A stretch of 64,000 nucleotides of DNA from a bacterium (GCA_029580855.1 JAKPQH010000093.1:27672-91671), one strand, 5' to 3'; counted from the first letter of the stretch, positions 34,975-43,643 are shown. Numbers and translations are program-made. The notes: generated from the sequence alone by a model not told the origin.

Positions 34975-35979
34975 ATGAAACTGCCAGAGCGGATGCGATA
35001 CCTCGACACAGCGGGTGCGGGCGAACCGGAGGTGCTGCGTGTGGCCACAGGGCCGGTGCCCCAGCCGAAACCCGACGAAGTCTTGATCCGCGTTCTCGCG
35101 GCGGGCGTCAACCGGCCTGATGTCATGCAGCGCAAGGGGATGTACCCGCCGCCGCCCAACGCCAGTCCGGTCATCGGTCTGGAAGTGGCGGGTGAGGTGG
35201 CCGCGATTGGCCGGGAGGTTGCGGGCATCAACGTTGGGGACTGCGTGTGTGCCCTGACGAACGGCGGGGGCTACGCCGAGTACTGCGTCGCTCCGGCGCC
35301 GCAGTGCCTGCCCTGGCCGGCCGGGTACGATGCGCTGAAATCGGCCGCGCTGCCCGAGAACTACTTCACCGTCTGGGCAAACCTCTTCATGATGGGCCGC
35401 CTCACCCGTGGCGAGTCCCTCCTGGTGCACGGCGGCACGAGCGGCATCGGCGTGACCGCGATTCAGCTCGCGCGAGAAATCGGGGGCACGGTGTACGCGA
35501 CTGCGGGAAGCCGGGAGAAGTGCGACGCGTGCGTCCGGCTCGGTGCCACGGCCGCGATCTCTTATCGTGACGAAGACTTCGCACAGCGTATCCGAGAGCT
35601 CACGAAGGGCCAGGGTGTGGATGTGGTCCTGGACATCGTCGGCGCGCCGTACACGCTGCGGAACCTCGAGTGCCTGCGCATGGACGGGCGCTTGGTCCAA
35701 GTGGCCGTGATGCACGGGGCCAAGGTGGATGCGTTCGACCTGTCCTTCGTGATGCGCAAGCGGCTTTCGATCGTCGGCTCCACGATGCGGCCCCGCACCA
35801 CGGCAGAGAAGGGGCAGATCGCGAAAGCGCTGCGCGAGAAAGTGTGGCCCGTCCTGGACGCCGGTCGCTGCGCCCCCGTCATCCACCAGGTCTTCCCCCT
35901 CGCCGAAGCCGCCGCCGCCCACCGGCTGATGGAGACGAGCGCCCATATCGGGAAGATCATGTTAAAGGTCGCGGACTGA
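34975..35979 (+). CDS. Zinc-independent NADPH:quinone oxidoreductase family protein (MDR)
   Basis: A 334-residue medium-chain dehydrogenase/reductase of the quinone-oxidoreductase (PIG3/TP53I3-like) subgroup. The GroES-like N-terminal part has VLIRVLAAGVNRPDVMQRKG and PPPPNASPVIGLEVAGEVAA without the zinc cysteines. The Rossmann part shows LVHGGTSGIGVTAIQLAREI (about 152-171) for NADPH. ALPENYFTVWANLFMMGRLT is characteristic. It reduces quinones or reactive carbonyls in the cytoplasm. The ATG follows GAGGAGAG; a longer in-frame extension runs through the decayed nucleotidyltransferase and is not native. Confidence 0.9.
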   Translation: MKLPERMRYLDTAGAGEPEVLRVATGPVPQPKPDEVLIRVLAAGVNRPDVMQRKGMYPPPPNASPVIGLEVAGEVAAIGREVAGINVGDCVCALTNGGGYAEYCVAPAPQCLPWPAGYDALKSAALPENYFTVWANLFMMGRLTRGESLLVHGGTSGIGVTAIQLAREIGGTVYATAGSREKCDACVRLGATAAISYRDEDFAQRIRELTKGQGVDVVLDIVGAPYTLRNLECLRMDGRLVQVAVMHGAKVDAFDLSFVMRKRLSIVGSTMRPRTTAEKGQIAKALREKVWPVLDAGRCAPVIHQVFPLAEAAAAHRLMETSAHIGKIMLKVAD

Positions 35980-36571
35980 GACGCAGGTCAAAACTACTTC
36001 CCTGCTCCAGGCCATCGAGGACGAGGGCCACGACGTCGTAGGCGCTGAGGTCCCGCTCCTGCAGGGCCTGGAGCTGCTTGGCGCTGGCCTGGATGAAGCG
36101 CCGGGAGACCGTCGACGCGCTCAGGCCGAACGCGGCAGGCACGGCCTCGGCCGCCGCCGCGTAGTCCCGGCAGCTCAAGCCGAGGAGGACCTTGCGGAAC
36201 AAGCCGGCGTCAGCGGCGCGCGGCGTCTGGAGGGCGTGGTAGCTCTGCAGGGGGACTTCGTGGTTCCGCTGGCGATCCCGGACGCGGGTGTGCGTGAGCG
36301 GGAGTTTCTGGTCAGCGAGGTAGATCGAGCCCTTCTGTTGGCCCCAGCGGACGCAGCCGGGCTGCCGGCCGATGCGCTGATGGCGTTCTCCGGCCAGGCG
36401 GACGACTTCGGCTTCCCGGAGCTCTTGGACCGCTTGGAGGCCGACGGGAATCAGCGCCTGGATCAGTGCAACCTTCGCGTCGAGGGGCTCCACGTCGGGG
36501 CGCTCGGCCAGCCCGCGCAGCCCGATGTCTTTCACCTTGCCCGGTGTCGTCACTCGGAATACTCTCTGCAT
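35957..36571 (-). mobile_element. IS256-family transposase, N-terminal fragment
   Basis: About 186 codons from MQRVFRVTTPGKVKDIGLRG resemble the N-terminal part of IS256-type transposases: VLLGLSCRDYAAAAEAVPAA, then FGLSASTVSRRFIQASAKQL and YDVVALVLDG, where the final Asp is the first residue of the DDE triad. The frame then runs into 18 unrelated residues and ends inside the 3' end of the oxidoreductase gene. The other two catalytic acids are missing, so it is inactive. Confidence 0.65.
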
Positions 36572-36702
36572 GGAGCGGCTCCTTGTTGTGTGGGGTGGTG
36601 GAGTTTCTGGCGGAACGCACTGCACCACACGGGAGCCGCTTCGTCAATTTTCAACTATGAGTAGCACACTGCCCGTTCTAGTCCCAGCCCGAAATTAGAG
36701 CC

Positions 36703-36766
36703 TTGACATTACAGGTGAAAAGTCTATCTTTAAGATAGCTGTACTACAGGTGAACAGAAGTACAGC
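36703..36766 (+). promoter_or_regulatory. Promoter and operator of the GntR gene
   Basis: TTGACA at 36703, a 16-base spacer and TATCTT at 36725 form a good promoter. Just downstream an inverted repeat GCTGTACT (36738-36745) and AGTACAGC (36759-36766), plus two tacaggtgaa copies, lie before the GntR start. The inverted repeat is a plausible autoregulatory site for that protein. The pocket is clearly AT-richer than the surroundings. Confidence 0.5.
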
Positions 36767-36799
36767 ATCATCTACCGCGACGTAAAACCCGGGGGACCG

Positions 36800-37510
36800 A
36801 TGGCGGAATATGCGCGGATAGGGAGGAGGAGTCTATACGACGACGTAGCGAACGAGCTCGAGGCGATGATCCATCGAGAGGCGCTGAAAGTTGGCAGCAA
36901 GCTTCCCTCGGAACAAGAATTGGCCGGCAAATTTGGCGTCAGCCGGAACATTCTGCGGGAGGCCCTGAAGACACTCAAAGAGCGCGGCCTGATCTCGGTG
37001 AGGACGGGGGACGGCAGCTACGTCGTGAGACCAAAACCCGAAATCCTCACGAACGTCGTGACCCGGTTGATCCGGCTGAGCGATGTTACGCTACCGGACG
37101 TCTTCGAGCTGCGAGTTGCCATTGAGGTGGTCGCGAGTGGCCTCGCCGCCGAACGGGCAGGCCCAGCGGATATTAAGGAGTTGCACGCCGTCATCAAGAA
37201 CATGGAAGCCGATCGGGAGGATGTGGACCGCTGGGCCAAAGAGGAGTTGCGCTTTCACCTAACCGTCGCAAACGCCACCAAGAACCCCCTCTTCCCCTGT
37301 TTCATCCAGGCCCTGTCCCGTCAGCTCTACACGCTCTTTGCCGAGGGGTACCGACAACCGACGGCTGGCACCCAGGGCATCGCGGGCCACAAGGCGATTC
37401 TGCAGGCGATCAAGGCCCGCGCCAAGACCAAGGCGGAGAAGGCCATGTTGACCCATCTCGAGATCTCTCGGGAATTACTCCTCGGGGCGGCCCAGAGGCA
37501 GCCGCCCTGA
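36800..37510 (+). CDS. GntR/FadR-type transcriptional regulator (FCD domain)
   Basis: A 236-residue regulator. The N-terminal winged helix-turn-helix is visible (SKLPSEQELAGKFGVSRNIL, REALKTLKERGLISVRTGDG, about 31-70). A helical FCD ligand domain follows (VTLPDVFELRVAIEVVASGL, then WAKEELRFHLTVANATKNPL with the metal-binding aspartate/histidine type residues, and GHKAILQAIKA). FCD regulators respond to organic or sugar acids and usually control adjacent catabolic genes. Here the next genes are an HpaI-type aldolase and a binding protein. Confidence 0.9.
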   Translation: MAEYARIGRRSLYDDVANELEAMIHREALKVGSKLPSEQELAGKFGVSRNILREALKTLKERGLISVRTGDGSYVVRPKPEILTNVVTRLIRLSDVTLPDVFELRVAIEVVASGLAAERAGPADIKELHAVIKNMEADREDVDRWAKEELRFHLTVANATKNPLFPCFIQALSRQLYTLFAEGYRQPTAGTQGIAGHKAILQAIKARAKTKAEKAMLTHLEISRELLLGAAQRQPP

Positions 37511-37624
37511 GCAGGGCATGAGAGCGATCACGGGAACATGTAGTGGTCCGGATTCGCAAAAAGTTCAGTCGGAGCGGGTGAGCGTGAAGCCGTGATTACC
37601 TCGTTGGACAGGAGAAACCACATA

Positions 37625-38398
37625 ATGCGTGAGAACGGAGTGAAGAAGATCTGGGCGCGTGGCGGGGCAGTGCTAAACGGGTGGTTGTCCGTTCCCAGCG
37701 CCTTCTCGGCGGAAGTCATGGCACACGTAGGCTGGGATTCCCTCACAGTGGACCTTCAGCACGGGGTTCAGGATTACCTGTCGCTGGTGCCGACCCTGCA
37801 GGCGATTTCCACGACGGCGGTGACGCCGCTGGTCCGCGTGCCCGCCAACGAACCCGGAATCATCATGAAGTGCTTGGATGCCGGGGTCTATGGCGTCATC
37901 TGTCCGATGGTGAACACGCGGCAGGACGCGGAGCAGTTGGTCCAGTGGTGTCGGTATCCGCCCGCTGGCACGCGCAGTTTCGGGCCCATTCGCGCGGCGC
38001 TCTACGGGGGGTCGGACTATGCGCAGGCCGCCAACGACACGATCGCGGTGATGCCGATGATTGAGACGGAAGAGGCGGTCAAGAACGTGGATGCCATTCT
38101 GAGCGTTCCCGGGATCGATGGGCTCTATGTCGGACCTGTGGACCTCGCGCTGAGCATGGGGTTACGCGGGGCTTTGGATCCGACGGAGCCAGCCGTGTGG
38201 AGCGCCATCGAGCGAGTTCTCCAGGCGGCAAGGACGCATCACGTCTATGCCGGCGTGCACTGCGCCACGCCCGAAAACGCGGTGAAGATGATCCAACGAG
38301 GCTTCCAGTTCGTCAGTGTGATGAATGACACCTATTTCATGACGACAGGCGCGAGTGCCTGTGTTCGCGCGATGCGGCAGGGGCTCGGCACGGCCTGA
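37625..38398 (+). CDS. HpcH/HpaI class II aldolase
   Basis: A 257-residue metal-dependent aldolase of the HpcH/HpaI family, which splits 2-keto-3-deoxy or 4-hydroxy-2-oxo acids to pyruvate and an aldehyde. Key parts: GWLSVPSAFSAEVMAHVGWD, SLTVDLQHGVQDYLSLVPTL with the catalytic histidine, LVRVPANEPGIIMKCLDAGV with the oxoacid-binding arginine, metal glutamate in MPMIETEEAV, and metal aspartate in IDGLYVGPVDLALSMG. Length is normal. The start has a GGAGA site. It sits between the regulator and the binding-protein gene, consistent with sugar-acid catabolism. Confidence 0.9.
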   Translation: MRENGVKKIWARGGAVLNGWLSVPSAFSAEVMAHVGWDSLTVDLQHGVQDYLSLVPTLQAISTTAVTPLVRVPANEPGIIMKCLDAGVYGVICPMVNTRQDAEQLVQWCRYPPAGTRSFGPIRAALYGGSDYAQAANDTIAVMPMIETEEAVKNVDAILSVPGIDGLYVGPVDLALSMGLRGALDPTEPAVWSAIERVLQAARTHHVYAGVHCATPENAVKMIQRGFQFVSVMNDTYFMTTGASACVRAMRQGLGTA

Positions 38399-38513
38399 AC
38401 ATCGAGACCCGAGGAGGTGACGTGGGCGGGGGCCGACTGACAGACGAGCCCGGGCGCGGGAGACCTGCGTATGGGAAGTTCCATTCCTCGGAAGGGACAG
38501 AAAGGAGGCCGTT

Positions 38514-39863
38514 ATGCTGAAGCACAGGGCACACAGAGTCGCTAACATCGGGGTGACACGCCGGGACGTCCTCCGCCTCGGCGCGGTGGCCGCGGCCGTT
38601 GGACCGTTCTTCCTCCGGCATGCCGGGGCGGCGGAGACCTTCAATTGGCAACGCTTTGCCGGGCAGAGCATCTTCGTGCAGTTCATTAAAATCCCGTGGT
38701 GCTTGACCATCGAGAAACTGCTTCCGGATTTCGAGAAGCTCTCGGGCATCAAGGTGGAGTTCGTGGAGTTGCCCGAGATTCAGGCCCGCCAGAAACTCAT
38801 GGTCGAGTTCACGGCTGGCTCGGGCGGAATTGATGCCTTCTTCACCGCACTGCACGTAGAGAAGCGACGGTTTTGGAAGTCAGGCTGGTATGCCGATGTC
38901 AGCAAGTTCCTGAAAGATCCGACCATGACGGCGCCCGACTACGACTGGGACGACATCTTCGCCGGCACCCGGCGAGCGATCACCCAGGAGGACGGCAGCG
39001 TCGTGGCTCTCCCGCTCGATGCGACGCCCCATATGTTCTATTACCGCAAGGATATTTTCGAGCCCAAGGGTCTCAAGCCGCCCAACACGCTGGCCGAGAT
39101 GGAAGAGTTGGCCCGAGCCCTCCACAACCCGCCGAGCATGTACGGGTTCGTCGCGCGCGGCTTGAAGAACGCCAACGCCCTAGCCTGGAACTGGGTCCTC
39201 TTCAGCATGGGCGGGAATTTCCTGACGAAGGACCGGAAGGCCTCCCTTGACACGCCTGAGGCCATTAAGGCGATGGACTACCATACCGGTATGCTGCGCC
39301 GCTTTGCGCCTCCCGGGGTGGTCAATTTCAATTGGTATGAGTGCAGCAGCGCGTTCATGCAGGGCCAGGTGGCCATGTACCTCGACAGCCCGAATGGCGT
39401 CATTCAGTTCGAGGATAAGGAGAAATCGAAGATCGCCGGGAAGGTCGGCTATGCCGTTCTGCCCTCCGGGCCCGGGGGTCATTTTTCCATTAGCGGGACC
39501 GATGCGATCGCCATCAGTGCGCAGAGCAAGAAACAGGGGCCGGCCTACCTTTTCGCCCAGTGGGCCACGTCGAAGCCGATTGCCATCAAAGCACACTTGG
39601 CGGGGACCGGGGGCGCTCGCGTATCGGTGTGGAATCATCCGACCGCGAAAGCGGAACGGAAACTCCCGGCCGCGTGGGCCGACGCCTTCGCGGAGAGCCT
39701 GAAGATCGCGCGCCCTCAACTCCCGGAGATCGTGGGCGTGACCGAGTACCGGGACATCATCGGTCTTGCCATCCAAAAAGCGATCGAAGGGGCGAAGTCC
39801 AGTGAGGTCCTGGCCCAAGCGCAGAAGGAGTTTCAAGAACTGCTCGACAAGACTGAGAAATAA
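38514..39863 (+). CDS. Tat-exported ABC sugar-type substrate-binding protein
   Basis: A 449-residue family 1 solute-binding protein. The N terminus has a twin-arginine signal (VTRRDVLRLGAVAAAVGPFF, cut near AGAAE). The body shows LLPDFEKLSGIKVEFVELPE, ALPLDATPHMFYYRKDIFEP and AMYLDSPNGVIQFEDKEKSK, characteristic of carbohydrate binding proteins. A strong AAAGGAGG ribosome site precedes the ATG. Unusually no permease or ATPase gene follows; a hairpin, then insertion-sequence debris. Either the rest was lost or it works with a transporter elsewhere. Confidence 0.9.
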   Translation: MLKHRAHRVANIGVTRRDVLRLGAVAAAVGPFFLRHAGAAETFNWQRFAGQSIFVQFIKIPWCLTIEKLLPDFEKLSGIKVEFVELPEIQARQKLMVEFTAGSGGIDAFFTALHVEKRRFWKSGWYADVSKFLKDPTMTAPDYDWDDIFAGTRRAITQEDGSVVALPLDATPHMFYYRKDIFEPKGLKPPNTLAEMEELARALHNPPSMYGFVARGLKNANALAWNWVLFSMGGNFLTKDRKASLDTPEAIKAMDYHTGMLRRFAPPGVVNFNWYECSSAFMQGQVAMYLDSPNGVIQFEDKEKSKIAGKVGYAVLPSGPGGHFSISGTDAIAISAQSKKQGPAYLFAQWATSKPIAIKAHLAGTGGARVSVWNHPTAKAERKLPAAWADAFAESLKIARPQLPEIVGVTEYRDIIGLAIQKAIEGAKSSEVLAQAQKEFQELLDKTEK

Positions 39864-39882
39864 GGCATCCAACTGGGATCAG

Positions 39883-39919
39883 CCTGGTCCTCCTGGATCG
39901 GCGAGCGGGAGGACCAGGC
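39883..39919 (+). terminator. Hairpin after the binding-protein gene
   Basis: A perfect 12-bp stem (gcctggtcctcc with ggaggaccaggc) around a 13-base loop, 20 bases after the stop codon. No long T tract follows (agtcttat), so it is a strong but not canonical intrinsic terminator. Confidence 0.6.
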
Positions 39920-40540
39920 AGTCTTATAGCCATGCGAGGGCCACTGACGACCAAAACGGCTCAGCGGTCGCCAATACACCGCACAGGTCCCGCCTGCCGT
40001 GGACCCCTCGGCGTTACGCTCGATGTCAGTTCCTCAGTTGCCGGACCAAATTGCAGTCTCAACCCTCACGCAACGGCCGTCCCCCCAGGCGAATGATCGA
40101 TCCGGGCTGCCACTGGCTGTCCCGGGGTATATGTCTTGAGAAGATTAACCCTGGGAATCGATCCCAATCTTCCCTCCGACAGTCAATGTCCTGGCGATCA
40201 GCGTGTCTCAGCGGCTCTCGCGCTCCAGGGAATGAATCAGCACCACCTCGCAGCTCCCCGCGAAGGGGTAGCGCTTGGGAGATCCTGGGTGACCTGGAGG
40301 GCTGGTGGAAGCTCCATCATGGACACCGGCACTTTTCAGCGGGAAGGGCACCGGCAGCGCCACGATCGACATGGGCAATGAGGTCGGGCGGACAGACCAA
40401 CACTCGGGCGCTTGGAGGAAGCGGCTGCGGGACCGTCGAGGCGTTCTCGCGGTCAGGGGAGCGGTCCGCCGCTGCGGGATGGATGGGCTTATCGATAGCG
40501 CCCCTTTGCAGCGTGTGACGAGGATGTGTCAAAGTCGGGT
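39920..40540. other. Gene-poor region after the binding-protein gene
   Basis: This is where permease genes would be expected. I find no coding sequence with a domain, ribosome site or membrane segments on either strand, and no relic I can name. Confidence 0.4.
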
Positions 40541-41000
40541 GCGTGCGAAGGCATTTTTTGCTCTGGACAGAACCTGAGCAACAACGACGCCAAGTCCGTC
40601 GAGCCCATCGCGCTGACGTTCTTGGACCAAGACGCCGTCCGCTGTCTCCAGTGCTTCCTGAAGGCCTACCGCTGGGACCACCAGGCGATGGGTGCGGCGC
40701 ACCAGACGCTCCTCGCGGCGGCCATCGCGGCGCCGGACGGCATGCTCACGGTGGACAGCTGCGAGTTCCCCAAGAAGGGGACCGAGTCGGTCGGGGTGGC
40801 CCGCCAGTACTGCGGTGCCCGGGGGAAAGTCGACAACTGCCAGTCCGGGGTCTTCGTCGGCTACACCAGCGACCGGGGCTACGGCCTGCTGGCCAGCCGG
40901 CTGTACCTGCCGGAGCGCTGGTTCGCCGCCGACCACGCGGAGCGGCGACAGGCGGCCCGGGTGCCGCCGGACCTGTCCTTCCAGACCAAACCGCAGCTCG
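40541..41000 (+). mobile_element. IS701-type transposase internal fragment
   Basis: About 150 codons resemble the DDE domain start of IS701-like transposases: AVRCLQCFLKAYRWDHQAMG, MLTVDSCEFPKKGTESVGVA (first catalytic Asp in the VDS/VDD motif), RQYCGARGKVDNCQSGVFVG and LASRLYLPERWFAADHAER. The upstream part and the rest of the DDE domain are absent and the sequence changes abruptly after FQTKPQLA. Inactive relic. Confidence 0.7.
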
Positions 41001-41309
41001 CCCATAATAGGGGACGTTCCAGCTTTTGTCGCCTCGTGGGGGGAGGGGTGCAAGGTGAGTAGTGTTCGTAGCGAGGATGTCCGTCGGGGAATCACCCCTC
41101 TTGAAACCCTGCCTTGAACTGGGTGCGCAATTCACCGATCACGGCAAGAGCATCTTCGGTCGCGCGGGCTTCTCGGCTACATCAAGGACAAGACGGTTAA
41201 ACAGGTTGGATCATCGCATACCGCTAGGATCCTACCGCGCGTTGTGGCTCACCGGTGCGCAGTCGGGTTGTATCGGTTACCAGCGGTGTGGAAGCTCCCG
41301 ATGCGGGAT
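41001..41309. other. Intergenic region, no gene seen
   Basis: Between the IS701 fragment and the VapC gene. No supported gene, RNA or repeat. Confidence 0.35.
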
Positions 41310-41711
41310 TCACCGGCTCCAGTCTGCGACCTGAAGGCGCGGGATGCGCTTGAATTCTCGGGTGTTATTGGTTACCAGGGTGATACCGCGACTCAAGGCA
41401 TGAGCCCCAATCAGGGTATCCAACGAACCGATAGGTGTCCCCTTCGACTCGAGATGGGCCCGCACAAATCCGTACGTCCGCGCCGCGTCTTCGTCGAATG
41501 GTGCAATCTCGAACGGCAGGAGGAATTCCGCGAGAGCATCTCGATTCTTCTCGATCTGGCTGCTCTTCGCCACGCCAAACTCCAGTTCAGCGACCGTGAT
41601 CGCGGATATGCCGAGGTCGCCCGGGTTGTAGCTTACGATACGGCGCAAGAGTCCGGGGTGTTTCCGTCGAATCGAGAAGATACACGTGTTGGTATCAAGC
41701 ATGAAGCGCAT
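41310..41711 (-). CDS. vapC: VapC-family PIN-domain toxin
   Basis: A 133-residue PIN-domain ribonuclease, the toxin of a type II toxin-antitoxin pair. The acidic active site is present: D6 in MLDTNTCIF, E42 in ITVAELEFG, D98 in GSLDTLIGAHAL, and the C-terminal TLVTNNTREFKRI block (N116, E119). VapC enzymes cut tRNA or rRNA until bound by VapB. Its ATG lies 17 bases inside the end of the antitoxin gene, the usual overlap. Fully intact by sequence. Confidence 0.92.
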   Translation of the reverse strand: MRFMLDTNTCIFSIRRKHPGLLRRIVSYNPGDLGISAITVAELEFGVAKSSQIEKNRDALAEFLLPFEIAPFDEDAARTYGFVRAHLESKGTPIGSLDTLIGAHALSRGITLVTNNTREFKRIPRLQVADWSR

Positions 41712-41940
41712 TCGAAAGCCCCCTGCGCCTCTGTGTCGCCGGCTGCTCGCGCTCTGCGAGAAAGTCCTCGGAGAACTTTCCCAGGCTGCTTACAAACGTA
41801 TCCCACGAATCCCGTTTGGGGAGCAGGAGAACGACGTTCCCGACTTTCTTGATGTACACCTCGTCCTCGGCGAATCGGAACTCCTTCGGTAGACGCACGG
41901 CCTGGCTCTGGCCATTCTTGAATACGCGCGCTGTCTTCAT
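41695..41940 (-). CDS. vapB: VapB-family antitoxin (AbrB fold)
   Basis: An 81-residue antitoxin with a swapped-hairpin AbrB DNA-binding part: MKTARVFKNGQSQAVRLPKE and FRFAEDEVYIKKVGNVVLLL, the classic NGxSQAVRLPKEF motif. The C-terminal tail (SLGKFSEDFLAEREQPATQR) would wrap VapC. It lies first in the operon and should autorepress through the palindrome 23 bases upstream. Intact. Confidence 0.92.
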   Translation of the reverse strand: MKTARVFKNGQSQAVRLPKEFRFAEDEVYIKKVGNVVLLLPKRDSWDTFVSSLGKFSEDFLAEREQPATQRRRGLSNALHA

Positions 41941-41962
41941 GACGAGTCTCCAGTTCTACACA

Positions 41963-41981
41963 TATATACTGGCAGTATATA
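41963..41981. promoter_or_regulatory. VapBC operator palindrome
   Basis: A perfect 19-bp palindrome, tatatactg-g-cagtatata, in an AT-rich pocket immediately upstream of vapB. Position and symmetry are those expected for VapBC autorepression, and its TA-rich left part could overlap the -10 box. Confidence 0.65.
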
Positions 41982-42124
41982 CCACAAGACCGTTGGTGGG
42001 TCAAAGCCTTCGCGATGGTCCCACCCTCCATACACACTCTCCGATATCATGACGGCAACGGCTTCGGACTCAATCCACCTGGTGGGTCGTCAGGAACGTG
42101 GCCTTCTCCAGGGCGGCGAGGGAG

Positions 42125-42300
42125 CGCTAGCGTTGCTTGAAGAACAGAACGTGTTGCAGATGAGTCAAGTTTGGGCCGGGCCTCGATCCGTCATTCCGGC
42201 GGACGCCGGAATCTAGGAGATCTCCTCGTGACACTGGACCCCGGCTTTCGCCGGGGTGACGAGGTGCATGCCTCGTCGGTCTGAGGCGAAGCCTCGTTAC
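42125..42300 (-). repeat. Dispersed repeat family R1, copy 2 (inverted)
   Basis: The reverse-strand copy of the element also at 8381-8575 and 52815-53009. It starts at gctagcgttgcttgaagaac, which is the complement of the right end of copy 3, and ends at gcctcgttac. It keeps the attccggcg/cgccggaat hairpin. It supplies the TAA stop of the adjacent lipoprotein relic, exactly as copy 1 does for the ABM gene. Confidence 0.85.
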
Positions 42301-42528
42301 GTTTCGAGGTCCTCGACGGGGGACATGCCTCGCCGGGCGTTGCCGCGGACGACGACCTGCGTGCGGCGCGAGGCGCGACGGTCACCGTCAGGGTCACGCC
42401 GGACTTGCTCCCGTTGACCGCTCCGAGCGTCGCATCGGTCTTCTCGACCCAGAAGTTGAGATCGGCGAGCGCGACAATAACATCACGGGGGGAGGGGTCG
42501 CTCCCGGCCGGTAGGTCCTTGCGCAACG
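42297..42528 (-). pseudogene. Lipoprotein C-terminal fragment, frameshifted
   Basis: Translation gives RDVIVALADLNFWVEKTDAT, then LGAVNGSKSGVTLTVTVAPR. After a frameshift it continues RTQVVVRGNARRGMSPVEDL and ETstop. This matches the end of a family of small outer-membrane lipoproteins (DVIxALxDLGFxIxKxDAxLGxVxGSK). The N-terminal half is absent, and the end is cut by repeat R1 copy 2. Confidence 0.45.
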
Positions 42529-42542
42529 ACTTGCTCGCCGGG

Positions 42543-43232
42543 TCAGGACGCGCTCCAGCGCGCGAGGGCCTGGGCGTCCAGAACGACGACGCGCGCCCGC
42601 TCCATCCGGATGGCGCCGTCGCGCTCCAGGGTCTTGAGGGCGCGCTGGACAACCTCGCGGACCGAGCCGGTCATCGTGGCGATCTCGTGCTGTGTCAGCC
42701 GGTGGTGGCAGATGCCGGCCGGATCTTCGACGAGCGCCGGATGGCCCTGCGTATAGTCGTAGAGCAGCTTTGCAACCCGCGCGACAACGCCGCGCAAGGA
42801 CAGATCCTCGATCATCAGGGTCAGCGAGCGCAACCGCGAGGCGAGGACCCGGATGACGGCCGCGGCGACCTTGGGGTGACTCTCGACCAAGGACGCCACG
42901 ACCGCTTTGGGAACGGTGCCGATCACGCTGGGCTCGACAGCCTGGATGCTGCCCGGGTTCGAACCGCCGTCAAAGACCGGCACGTCGTTGAACGTGCGCC
43001 CGGGTCCCAGCAGTCGGAGGACCTGCTCCTTGCCCCCGGCGCTCATCTTGAAGACCTTCACGCGCCCGCTCACGACGAAACCGAGGCCCTCGCAGGGCTC
43101 GCCTTCGACGAGCACCATCGCTCCCGCGTCGTACCTCCGCTCCCGAACCGACGCGGCCAGCGTCCGCAGTCGGGCTTCGTCCAGCTCCGTAAAATACGGG
43201 ACTTGCCGCAAGGTCGCCGCCATCGCCGTCAT
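42543..43232 (-). CDS. Crp/Fnr-family transcriptional regulator
   Basis: A 229-residue regulator. The cyclic-nucleotide-binding barrel spans about 10-120 (YFTELDEARLRTLAASVRER, GAMVLVEGEPCEGLGFVVSG, VKVFKMSAGGKEQVLRLLGP). A winged helix-turn-helix follows (HHRLTQHEIATMTGSVREVV, QRALKTLERDGAIRMER, about 170-215). No N-terminal cysteine cluster, so it is not an Fnr-type iron-sulfur sensor; some residues for cAMP binding are not obvious. Start MTAMAATL follows GGAGGC. Repeat R2 copy B lies 21 bases upstream and probably replaces or supplies its promoter. Confidence 0.9.
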   Translation of the reverse strand: MTAMAATLRQVPYFTELDEARLRTLAASVRERRYDAGAMVLVEGEPCEGLGFVVSGRVKVFKMSAGGKEQVLRLLGPGRTFNDVPVFDGGSNPGSIQAVEPSVIGTVPKAVVASLVESHPKVAAAVIRVLASRLRSLTLMIEDLSLRGVVARVAKLLYDYTQGHPALVEDPAGICHHRLTQHEIATMTGSVREVVQRALKTLERDGAIRMERARVVVLDAQALARWSAS

Positions 43233-43252
43233 GGTCCTGCCTCCGTGTGCGG

Positions 43253-43410
43253 CGGCTGCTGAAAAAAGGCCCATCTGCGGTGGCCCGCCTCGGGTGGATT
43301 CCCCCGCTCCCGCGGCGCCGCGACGTCCGCACGCGTCCGAATGGGTGTCCGAGTGCGCCTCGCGACCCGGATCGCGGGGCGCCCTGCATCCGGCCTTTTT
43401 GAGCGGCCTG
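43253..43410. repeat. TIR repeat family R2, copy B (upstream of the crp-like gene)
   Basis: A 158-bp element with ends ggctgctgaaaaaaggccca and gcctttttgagcggcctg, matching the termini of copy A at 18480-18623 (cccatctgc is shared next to the left end). The interior has diverged. As with copy A, it lies immediately 5' of a minus-strand gene. Confidence 0.75.
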
Positions 43411-43643
43411 GGTACCAACAGGTCTCTCGACATCCTGCCAAGCTCCGCTATGGTACCACGGGGGTTTCCGAAAGAAGAATCCGTCCGGTGTGACCAAAGT
43501 CGCAGAGCCACACGACGGGGTCGGGTAGTGTCACGGGCGCAGGGTTCCGGAATCCGATGGCCGCTCCGTGGATCATAGCTATCAGCGCCGGGTTCGCGGG
43601 ACGGACGACGGGCGACGGCTCAGACCCGAGACGAGGGGCGACG
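43411..43643. other. Intergenic remainder
   Basis: With repeat R2 copy B this makes up the 411-base gap between the divergent crp-like and membrane-fusion genes. No additional gene is supported. Confidence 0.35.

Noticed and set aside
42955..42980. tRNA-like gttcgaacc sequence
   Set aside because: It lies within the conserved coding part of the crp-like gene and no cloverleaf can be formed. No tRNA or rRNA genes were found in the window.
43411..43520. N-terminal extension of the crp-like gene through repeat R2
   Set aside because: The frame is open to about 43511, but the strong GGAGG-spaced ATG at 43232 and the family's normal start favour the shorter protein.
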